A DNA stretch of 19,561 nucleotides, taken from the NCBI GenBank assembly GCA_049282265.1, contig JBAPTR010000231.1:1-19561 (forward strand), read 5' to 3'. Positions 14,343 through 19,561 of the stretch are shown here, one piece after another. A program made the translations under genes and the position numbers. Numbering within the stretch: position 1 is the first letter of the stretch; every line of letters starts with the position of its first letter. This stretch comes from CAYUCJ01 sp049282265 (GTDB taxonomy: Bacteria; Desulfobacterota; DSM-4660; Desulfatiglandales; Desulfatiglandaceae). The notes under the pieces are model-generated. The model ran no database searches. It saw only the letters and a list, made by a program, of their open reading frames with translations, and was not told the DNA's origin.

Positions 14343-14891
14343 TCATTGCCCGGGTGAATGTCGGGTTCTCTCAAAATCCCCCAGGTTATAACCTTGACTC
14401 CTCAAGATACCTTTTACATCAAGCCACTGTTCATTTGAAAGCTCCGGCCTTCGACTTAGTATCCAGCCATATTTTCTGCTTGGAACCCCCACAATGGCAT
14501 ATTGATATTCCCTGTCGAGTCCTACGATCCAGTAATCACCCCAGAAGAGATTCATCCCCAGGAGCCTGACAAAGCTCACCTTCAGCTTTGCATGGGTCAC
14601 GGGATCAGTCACCTTTGCGATACCTTCGGCGACCATGCTTTTCCCCTTGTGGTCCAAGCACGAATTCACCACCAAGACGGTGCCGTCTGCCCTCAGCTGG
14701 TATTCCGCAGTGGTGCCTCCAGCACATTTCTTCTGAAAACGGTTTGGGATCTTTGCTATCTCATACCATCTGCCCATGTACCTGTTGAGGTCCACAGAGG
14801 CCACTGCCTGAAGTGCGCCCGCCATATTCCGTCCGGATGTGCATGACAGGATCATAAGGGTGAAGGCCAAGAAAAAGTAGCTCAGGCGCAT
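14343..14891 (-). CDS. blc: Bacterial lipocalin (Blc-like outer-membrane lipoprotein)
   Basis: This 182-residue lipocalin would bind small hydrophobic molecules or lysolipids at the outer membrane. The signal peptide MRLSYFFLAFTLMILS precedes the lipidated Cys17. The first lipocalin block is YMGRWYEIAKIPNRFQKKC, containing the invariant G-x-W; the second is in the TDPVTHAKLKVSF strand; YWIVGLDREYQYAIVGVPSR and WILSRRP are characteristic of Blc. The length is that of the E. coli protein. The start at 14891 lies four bases after the DUF5661 stop with no strong ribosome site of its own, so translation is probably coupled. Blc homologues are often expressed under stress or in stationary phase; no regulatory site is visible here. 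Confidence 0.92.
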   Translation of the reverse strand: MRLSYFFLAFTLMILSCTSGRNMAGALQAVASVDLNRYMGRWYEIAKIPNRFQKKCAGGTTAEYQLRADGTVLVVNSCLDHKGKSMVAEGIAKVTDPVTHAKLKVSFVRLLGMNLFWGDYWIVGLDREYQYAIVGVPSRKYGWILSRRPELSNEQWLDVKGILRSQGYNLGDFERTRHSPGQ

Positions 14892-14895
14892 AATG

Positions 14896-15342
14896 TTAGG
14901 TGTGTTTCTTCAATTGGTCGGCAACCGATCGATTCAGTAAATTCTGGGCTTCAACGAGTTTATTGTACTTTGATTCTATTTTCTCGATATTTCTAGACAG
15001 AATAGCCTTCAATAAATCGCCTTCCATTTCAGCAACATCGATTCTTTCATAATAGTCCATAGTCTCTTTGAGATGTGCGATAACGATCTTGCCCGTCAAG
15101 ATGGGGTGGTTGTTCGTTACATTTGCGTCCTCAAACCTTGTCCCATGCTCAAGCTCAACTTCTAAACCTTTTCGGAATGCATCAAGGGGAATATTCATCC
15201 CTTTGACATTCACAATATGGAGAATCGTGGACGCCTCTTCCTCCGAAACAGCAGGGTCCGTAATTTTGGACCAGTCTCGAAGGCCAATTTCGCTGCAGAC
15301 TCTTTTTACTTCATCTGGGGTTATATACTCTGGCAGTTTCAT
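14896..15342 (-). CDS. DUF5661 family protein
   Basis: The 148-residue protein carries the DUF5661 core: a segment around FRKGLEVELEHGTRFEDANV, followed by TNNHPILTGKIVIAHLKE and a YYERID segment. Family members share the E-HG and TN(D/N)-P--(T/I)GKIA-AHL pattern; no function is established. The C-terminal third (residues 105-148) is charged and likely helical. An excellent ribosome site, AAGGAGA, precedes the ATG at 15342. The lipocalin gene follows after four bases, so these two form a small operon. No signal peptide or membrane segment is visible. Confidence 0.8.
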   Translation of the reverse strand: MKLPEYITPDEVKRVCSEIGLRDWSKITDPAVSEEEASTILHIVNVKGMNIPLDAFRKGLEVELEHGTRFEDANVTNNHPILTGKIVIAHLKETMDYYERIDVAEMEGDLLKAILSRNIEKIESKYNKLVEAQNLLNRSVADQLKKHT

Positions 15343-15406
15343 GTGTCTCTCCTTTCATAGGCGATGACTTTTGGCAAAGCCATCAGATTTTATTAACTTA
15401 TCAATT

Positions 15407-15502
15407 CTACAGTTGGGAAATACGATTGATACCTAAAGACATCTCTCGCAGTTTTGATTCAGTCCAATCAACGCATTTCGAATCAACGAGAACCCCTTTC
15501 AT
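15407..15502 (-). pseudogene. VapC-type (PIN domain) toxin relic
   Basis: The ATG at 15502 overlaps the antitoxin TGA as ATGA, the normal VapBC arrangement. The 31-codon frame starts MKGVLVDSK, the first PIN strand with its conserved acidic residue (V-VDSN in intact relatives). It then jumps to CVDWTESKLREMS, which resembles the W-DWSE--L region some 15 residues further on. It ends at a TAG at 15407. The gap points to an internal deletion. The rest of a PIN domain, about 100 residues, is absent. Confidence 0.7.
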
Positions 15503-15727
15503 TTGTCTTCTCTTGTCAGGGCCATTATTTCATCAGTTGTCATCTTAACGTTGGCTATTCCCCTCAATTTCCTGAATTTATATGTTTTTTTGGTTTCGAC
15601 TTCCCTTTTCACCAAGTAAATTCGGTCTTTCTCTTCTATAAAATCAACTTCAGCGGCAGGAGTTATTCCTGATCTTTCCGGGATATTTTTGTGGAATCGT
15701 GACTGGTCCTTTTATGGTAACTTTCAT
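15499..15727 (-). pseudogene. AbrB/VapB-type antitoxin with a single-base frameshift
   Basis: After the ribosome site GGAGG and the ATG at 15727 the frame reads MKVTIKGPVTIPQKY, the swapped-hairpin start of AbrB/MazE-type antitoxins. It soon hits a TGA. Dropping one base from the GGG at 15680-15682 restores a continuous frame: GITPAAEVDFIEEKDRIYLV, then KREVETKKTYKFRKLRG and TTDEIMALTREDK, ending at 15499. The span is 229 bases, one more than a multiple of three, as expected for a single insertion. The C-terminal tail would have bound the toxin. With the toxin also broken, the system is dead unless the frameshift is a sequencing error. Confidence 0.75.
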
Positions 15728-15737
15728 GATTGCTCCT

Positions 15738-15757
15738 CCAGTAATGTATCATACTGG
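15738..15757. promoter_or_regulatory. Inverted repeat upstream of the VapB relic, likely operator
   Basis: CCAGTA (15738-15743) and TACTGG (15752-15757) are perfect inverted arms around ATGTATCA, ending about ten bases before the antitoxin start codon. AbrB-type antitoxins usually bind such repeats in their own promoter. Confidence 0.5.
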
Positions 15758-15810
15758 TAATAGCAATACCGTCGCTTTTTTTTCAATCATGAATATTTCG
15801 TGCATCGAAC

Positions 15811-15837
15811 GGGCCGGGTGAGGAGATCACCCAGCCC
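15811..15837 (-). terminator. Strong stem-loop at the end of the photolyase gene
   Basis: On the minus strand GGGCTGGGTGA (15837-15827) pairs with TCACCCGGCCC (15821-15811) over 11 positions including one T-G wobble, with a five-base loop. The first arm contains the photolyase stop codon. No T-run follows directly, so it may be a transcript-end stabiliser or a factor-dependent terminator. Confidence 0.55.
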
Positions 15838-17314
15838 ATCTTTCTAGGTATTCCTTCATGCGCAGTTTGCGCACGGCGCTCTCAGAGGTCATGTAGCGCA
15901 CTTTCCCGAACACGGGACGCTCCGGTCCCCAGGCCCTGTCGTGCCGGCCCAGGGCCCAGAAGATCCCCGTATAGGAGTTGGGGTCTCTTCCGTCCACTGC
16001 GTAACGGTTGTTCAACCATTCCATGATTCCCAATGCCTCTTTGGGCGTGCGGGACCAGTGCAGGATCTTCTTGCCCCAGAGCATCCGGAGGTAGTTGTGG
16101 ATCCTCCCTTCCACGAGGATCTGTCTCTGGGCCGCGTTCCAGACCGGATCATGGGTGCGGGCCTCCTCGAATTCCTCCAAAGTGTAAAGGTAAGGTCGCC
16201 GGTCTCCCTCATGTTCCCGGAGTGTCTTCACGGCCCAGGAAGGCAGGGATTCATATTCATGATAGTCCGGTCGCTTGTGGGAGAACTGATACCCAAGCTC
16301 CCGCCAGGTGACCATTTGGTCCAGGAACGCTTCTGCATGTTCGTTAAGCCCCCACCAACCTTGCCGCTGCCCCTTCGCCTCTTCTTTGAGAAGACGTGGA
16401 TTCCACTTCTCCTCTTTCAGCACGCTCTCCACGATCTCGTGTGAGGAGATGTGACCGAAGTGAAGATAGGGGGAGAGCCCGCTCTCCACCTCCCGGTCCG
16501 GGTGGTTGCGGTCCGTGTTGTAGGAAAGGATCTTGCCTTCCAGGAACGATTTGAGTGCTGATCGCGCCGCCCTGGTTCCGCCCCGAAAATCCACGGGCTT
16601 CACCCGGTGGTCTATGGGAAGCCCCTTTACAAAGGCTCTCACATCCTTGAGCTGGTCTGAAGTCAGGGGCGGCCATCTCTCAGCGATATTTCCCGGCATG
16701 GAGGAAAGCCCGGGAAGTTTTTGCCCGTCAAAAGGGCGGGACTTCGGCTGCTGATTGAGTAGCGGTGGGAGGTATTTTTGTGAGAAGCGCCTGAAGTGGT
16801 ATGCGGAAAAAAAGACCTTTTCAGAGAGCCGGAGCGGAAGAAGACCGTTGGCGTCCACTTTTTCCATGCGTACCTTGACCTTCCCGGCGGCGGCCCGGAT
16901 CATCGAAGGGAGGAAAAAACAGGGAAAATCATCGGCAATGATCACACATGCATCCAGAGAGAGGGTCTCAAGGAATCCCTTCCCCTCACCCTTCTTTCTC
17001 TCTGCGTAAGGGTAGTAAAGGACCGGCTTCTTTCCCAATTCGCGGGCATTCGCTGCCATGCCCTCCAGCACGAAGGCATGGAGCCTGTCGCTTGCCCACG
17101 GGTAGTCACAACGCAGGGGTTCCATGAGCACGAGCGGTTTTCGGAGCTCCCTGCCCCATTCCACGGCCCGGTCAAGGGCAAAGTTCCAGCTTGGACGCCT
17201 GAAGGCCGTCATCCAGTAGAGGACAAACGCGCCGTTGGCGTTCACCCGCGCTTCATTGCAGGGACTTATGCGAAGTGTGGAAACCGAACCCAGCGGTTCC
17301 GATGCACGCTCCAT
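15827..17314 (-). CDS. Class II-like CPD photolyase
   Basis: This FAD enzyme of the photolyase/cryptochrome family would repair UV-made pyrimidine dimers using light. It has an N-terminal antenna-type Rossmann domain (VLYWMTAFRR, then WASDRLHAFVLEGM) and a C-terminal FAD-binding helical domain with class II landmarks: GLSPYLHFGHIS, WNAAQRQILVEGRIHNYLRM (392-411), and RYAVDGRDPNSYTGIFW followed by GRHDRAWGPERPVFGKVRYM. At 495 residues it is full length. Two positions look odd: FLDQMVTWREL has Gln333 where photolyases normally have a dimer-contacting Glu, and KKILHW has His419 where KKILEW is usual. I prefer the ATG at 17314, which has GGGGG eight bases upstream; an in-frame ATG at 17332 would add six residues. 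It follows the oxidase-fold gene closely and is probably cotranscribed. Confidence 0.9.
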   Translation of the reverse strand: MERASEPLGSVSTLRISPCNEARVNANGAFVLYWMTAFRRPSWNFALDRAVEWGRELRKPLVLMEPLRCDYPWASDRLHAFVLEGMAANARELGKKPVLYYPYAERKKGEGKGFLETLSLDACVIIADDFPCFFLPSMIRAAAGKVKVRMEKVDANGLLPLRLSEKVFFSAYHFRRFSQKYLPPLLNQQPKSRPFDGQKLPGLSSMPGNIAERWPPLTSDQLKDVRAFVKGLPIDHRVKPVDFRGGTRAARSALKSFLEGKILSYNTDRNHPDREVESGLSPYLHFGHISSHEIVESVLKEEKWNPRLLKEEAKGQRQGWWGLNEHAEAFLDQMVTWRELGYQFSHKRPDYHEYESLPSWAVKTLREHEGDRRPYLYTLEEFEEARTHDPVWNAAQRQILVEGRIHNYLRMLWGKKILHWSRTPKEALGIMEWLNNRYAVDGRDPNSYTGIFWALGRHDRAWGPERPVFGKVRYMTSESAVRKLRMKEYLERWAG

Positions 17315-17338
17315 GGCCCTTGCCCCCTGCATCCAGGG

Positions 17339-17716
17339 CTATTTCCCGGCACCGATTAGGGGCAATTCCTTGTCCACCTGGAAAGACACCAGAAACCTCC
17401 CGCCCTCCTTTTCGTTTTTGTATTGTCTCCGGGTGAGGGTTTGAATACGATCCATGTCCCCATCCTCGGCGATCTTCGTCAGGTGTAAGCGCTTCCCCCT
17501 GTACCCCGGCCCCTCTTCCACGAAAAGGTAGGCGGCATGGGGGTTGGACTGGAGATTGTGGTGGGTGAGGCGGTCCCTCATGATAAAAGCAAGGGAGCCG
17601 TCCTCCAGAAAATGCGGCCTGGAATAGACCGCCGAGTTGACTTTCCCATCCGCATCTGCGGTAGCTATGACACCCGTTCCTCTTGTATTTTCAAAGTATT
17701 TCCTTAAGGCTTCCAT
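17339..17716 (-). CDS. Pyridoxamine 5'-phosphate oxidase-fold (split-barrel) flavoprotein
   Basis: This small split-barrel protein (125 residues) probably binds FMN or F420-type cofactors. The pattern is that of PPOX family PF01243: an opening ATADADGKVNSAVYSRPHFL strand pair, SLAFIMRDRLTHHNLQSNP (cofactor-phosphate and dimer region) and HAAYLFVEEGPGYRGKRLHL. The true PdxH length is about 210, so it is not the vitamin B6 enzyme itself. The ATG at 17716 is preceded by AGGAG at ideal spacing. An upstream in-frame start at 17794 would run back into the serB 3' end and is unlikely. It sits between serB and the photolyase gene on the same strand, 67 bases after serB. Actual substrate unknown. Confidence 0.85.
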   Translation of the reverse strand: MEALRKYFENTRGTGVIATADADGKVNSAVYSRPHFLEDGSLAFIMRDRLTHHNLQSNPHAAYLFVEEGPGYRGKRLHLTKIAEDGDMDRIQTLTRRQYKNEKEGGRFLVSFQVDKELPLIGAGK

Positions 17717-17783
17717 GTTCTTTCTCCTATTTGTTTGCATTCGTCCAGCGCCCCTGGTCGCGCCGGCTGATCGCTTCAAACCA

Positions 17784-19001
17784 TCATTTCCCAAGTTCCA
17801 TCCGCAACCAGGCTTCCGATGGGGTGCAGCTCAGGACCTCGGCAATATCTTCTTCTGTGATGCCGAGGAAATGAAAAAGGTGAGGCATACGAGACTTTCC
17901 AATGCTTGCATCAGCCGCTTCGTCGAGTCTAGGTTTCGCGTTATAGGCTATTCCCAGCCCAGCCTGTGCAAGCATGGGAGCATCGTTTGCCCCGTCACCC
18001 ACTGCGACGGTCTGGTCCATCAGGATCCCTTCATCGCATGCAGTTTGAGAGACAATCCGGACCTTTTCTTCCGCATCCACAATCTTCCCCGTTACCCTGC
18101 CGGTCAGGACACCATCTGACACTTCCAGACGATTTGCAAAAGCATAATCCAGGTGTAATTTCTCCTTGAGGTGCTCTGTGAAAAAGTCAAACCCTCCACT
18201 GATAATTCCGATCTTAAATCCCAACCTTCGAAGCACTGCAATCAATTCTTCAACGCCCAAAGAAAGGGGAAGATGATCCCTGATTGCTTCAAGTTCCCCG
18301 ATTCCCAGTCCTTTGAGCAAAGCAACGCGCTCGATAATGGCAGTCCTGAAGTCAAATGCACCGTTCATGGCCCGTGAAGTAATTTCCTTGACCGGTTCAT
18401 ACACCCCTGCCCGCCTCGCCATCTCGTCGATGATCTCCATTTCCACCAGGGTGCTGTCAACATCGAAAATGATCATCCGTTTTCTTTTGCGATAGGCCTC
18501 CATCCGTTGAAGCGCCAGGTCTGCACCCAGATCCCGGCTCTTTACCATGATTCGTTCCTTCAGCCCCATCATGTCGGAGACATCCCTGACGTCGATCACC
18601 AGGTTCATGGAACGGGCCTGGTGATGGCTCTGGGTTTTCATGGACTCTATTAAACCACTTTCCTCCCTTATGATGCGAACAAGCGAGGCCATGTCAAGAA
18701 TGTCACCGAAATAGGTGAGCAGATACCGGTCCCGCTGAACCCAATGAGCCGCCATCTCCGGCGTGTAGGTGTAAAAACGGGCCTCCAGGTGCATGGAATT
18801 GGCCCATAAAAGCAAAGCTTCCCTCAACGCCTGCTCGGATTCAGTCCTTTGCAAGGGTTCCAACACGGCGAAGCATGATAAAACGTGTCCCATTCCGGAC
18901 TGTTCCAAGTGATGGACCGATGCTTTGTATCGGGTAAGGATATCAACAAAGCTCATGAGCCAACCTTCTGGCTGCCTTCCGGACAATTCAATATAAAGCA
19001 T
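17784..19001 (-). CDS. serB: Phosphoserine phosphatase with two ACT-like domains
   Basis: SerB removes phosphate from phosphoserine in the last step of serine synthesis. The C-terminal HAD phosphatase domain is complete: nucleophile motif IIFDVDSTL with DVDST at 180-184, motif II in ISGGFDFF (Ser268), and motif IV in GDGANDAPML (335-344). Motif III is the Lys of the GKIVDAEEK region. The first 165 residues look like two ACT domains (LYIELSGRQPEGW to about 75, then YLLTYFGDILD to about 160), which in related enzymes sense amino acids. The ATG at 19001 follows AAGGAG at short spacing; a GTG six codons earlier (19019) is an alternative. At about 405 residues it matches two-ACT SerB proteins. It heads a three-gene run with the split-barrel protein and photolyase. 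Confidence 0.95.
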   Translation of the reverse strand: MLYIELSGRQPEGWLMSFVDILTRYKASVHHLEQSGMGHVLSCFAVLEPLQRTESEQALREALLLWANSMHLEARFYTYTPEMAAHWVQRDRYLLTYFGDILDMASLVRIIREESGLIESMKTQSHHQARSMNLVIDVRDVSDMMGLKERIMVKSRDLGADLALQRMEAYRKRKRMIIFDVDSTLVEMEIIDEMARRAGVYEPVKEITSRAMNGAFDFRTAIIERVALLKGLGIGELEAIRDHLPLSLGVEELIAVLRRLGFKIGIISGGFDFFTEHLKEKLHLDYAFANRLEVSDGVLTGRVTGKIVDAEEKVRIVSQTACDEGILMDQTVAVGDGANDAPMLAQAGLGIAYNAKPRLDEAADASIGKSRMPHLFHFLGITEEDIAEVLSCTPSEAWLRMELGK

Positions 19002-19146
19002 TCTCTCCTTTTGCTCCACCCCTCAGTTCCTCATGGCGTACTTGAGTTGAAATAGGCCCTTAAGAAGAAGAATAAACACAAATCCATATCCTTCTTGCGT
19101 CGGGCCTGTTTCCTTTGCTCTTTCCGAACGACTTCCTGAAGGCCAA

Positions 19147-19308
19147 CTAATCCCCGATGGGCAGGGCCCTGGAAGCATCATCCAGACAATTCTTCAGATC
19201 TTCCTCTTCTACCTTTTTCGGGTCCTCGAGATCCATGACGCGGCAGACATATTCGTTCCCTGCATTGTCATTGACCTATACAAATCTCTGCTCATGAGTG
19301 TCTTTCAT
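19147..19308 (-). pseudogene. Small conserved-looking ORF interrupted by an in-frame TAG
   Basis: A strong AGGAGAAGAGGAA leader precedes the ATG at 19308. The frame reads MKDTHEQRFV, then TAG (19276-19278), then VNDNAGNEYVCRVMDLEDPK and KVEEEDLKNCLDDASRA, ending with a TAG at 19147-19149. With the first TAG counted as sense it would be 53 residues, acidic and with two cysteines. Protein-like composition continues smoothly across the codon, so either a nonsense mutation broke the gene or the codon is read through. TAG is an ordinary stop for the thiolase and PPOX genes here, which favours a mutation. I do not recognise the family with certainty. Confidence 0.5.
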
Positions 19309-19357
19309 TTCCTCTTCTCCTTTCTTCTTGAATTTCCATGTGGTCCGTGTGACGCAT

Positions 19358-19372
19358 GGATAACGGTTATCC
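19358..19372. repeat. Perfect short palindrome at the monooxygenase stop
   Basis: GGATAACGGTTATCC has 7-bp arms around one base and contains the TAA stop of the adjacent gene. With a one-base centre it is more likely a protein site or chance than a hairpin. Confidence 0.4.
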
Positions 19373-19561
19373 CCTATCTAATGCTTCAGAATCGTTTAGG
19401 AGCTCTCTATGAGATATGGTGTTAAAAGAAATTTCAGGGTTTCCGGCCAGAACTCTGCTCGCACCGACGAACACCCCGAATCTTTCAGAATTCATATGCA
19501 AATGAAGGTCGTTTTGCGTTTTCCATTCTCCTACAAACACGATGGTATCCACATTCTCCGG
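19367..19561 (-). CDS. Antibiotic-biosynthesis-monooxygenase-fold (quinol monooxygenase-like) protein, 5' end outside window
   Basis: The last 64 codons of a frame that is open to the window edge and stops with TAA at 19367-19369. The segment PENVDTIVFVGEWKTQNDLH, followed by LHMNSERFGVFVGASRVLAG and PEISFNTIS, is the C-terminal half of the ABM ferredoxin-like fold (PF03992): E-W---DL--H----HF----G-----L--PP-I. Members are usually about 95-105 residues, so roughly 35-40 N-terminal residues lie outside. They are cofactor-free monooxygenases or related small dimeric proteins. A GTG at 19552 could act as a start but would give too short a protein. Confidence 0.75.
   Translation of the reverse strand, partial: PENVDTIVFVGEWKTQNDLHLHMNSERFGVFVGASRVLAGNPEISFNTISHRELLNDSEALDRG

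Noticed and set aside
14884..14900. ACCTAAC overlapping the DUF5661 stop as a cassette recombination site
   Set aside because: It matches RYYYAAC, but the lipocalin gene begins four bases later and no paired second core or palindrome exists, so it is a chance match.
17717..17794. Upstream in-frame start for the PPOX-fold gene at 17794
   Set aside because: It would overlap the serB end and add 26 non-conserved residues, while the ATG at 17716 has a proper AGGAG site.
1..19561. CRISPR array, tRNA or rRNA genes
   Set aside because: I saw no regularly spaced direct repeats, no cloverleaf with conserved tRNA loops and no rRNA-like segments on either strand by eye.

Overview
The window looks like chromosomal DNA of an anaerobic, probably Desulfobacterota-type (deltaproteobacterial) bacterium. 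This rests on family content: an HgcA-like corrinoid-protein domain fused to a methyltransferase, an Fe-S/DUF3786 protein, a DUF2284 metal-binding protein, a two-ACT SerB and a RAYT transposase relic. No rRNA or marker protein is present, so the placement is an inference. Every convincing gene lies on the minus strand, so transcription runs from high to low coordinates.

Layout from low to high coordinate. (1) 1-5000 is AT-richer and mosaic: the methyltransferase/HgcA-like fusion cut by the left edge, a YpeA-type acetyltransferase, a 3' stub of a TIGR00027-type methyltransferase, a complete thiolase, then a DUF2284 gene, a frameshifted relic and an Fe-S/DUF3786 gene in one transcription direction. 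(2) 5003-11493 is GC-richer and is one complete drug-efflux operon: TetR regulator, outer-membrane lipoprotein, periplasmic adaptor and RND pump, with stop/start overlaps between the last three. It has a readable sigma70-type promoter with a perfect palindromic operator over the -10 end and the predicted start point. (3) 11807-12931 encodes a metallo-beta-lactamase-fold hydrolase. (4) 13080-15760 is a scrap zone: a 148-bp structured inverted-repeat element overlapping the stop codon of a second acetyltransferase, a RAYT fragment, a Blc-type lipocalin and a DUF5661 gene, and a decayed VapBC toxin-antitoxin pair. (5) 15811-19001 holds serB, a pyridoxamine-phosphate-oxidase-fold protein and a class II-like photolyase in one direction. 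(6) The right edge holds a small ORF interrupted by an in-frame TAG and the 3' end of an antibiotic-biosynthesis-monooxygenase-fold protein.

The most unusual object is the protein at the left edge. Residues 1 to about 215 are a class I SAM methyltransferase. From about residue 250 it continues without a stop into a CdhD/HgcA-type corrinoid-binding domain carrying NVWCA, the segment that in HgcA supplies the cobalt-ligating cysteine. Such a chain could put a methyl donor enzyme and a corrinoid carrier in one polypeptide. Much of the rest of the window records gene decay: at least four, possibly six, broken genes can be read from sequence alone.
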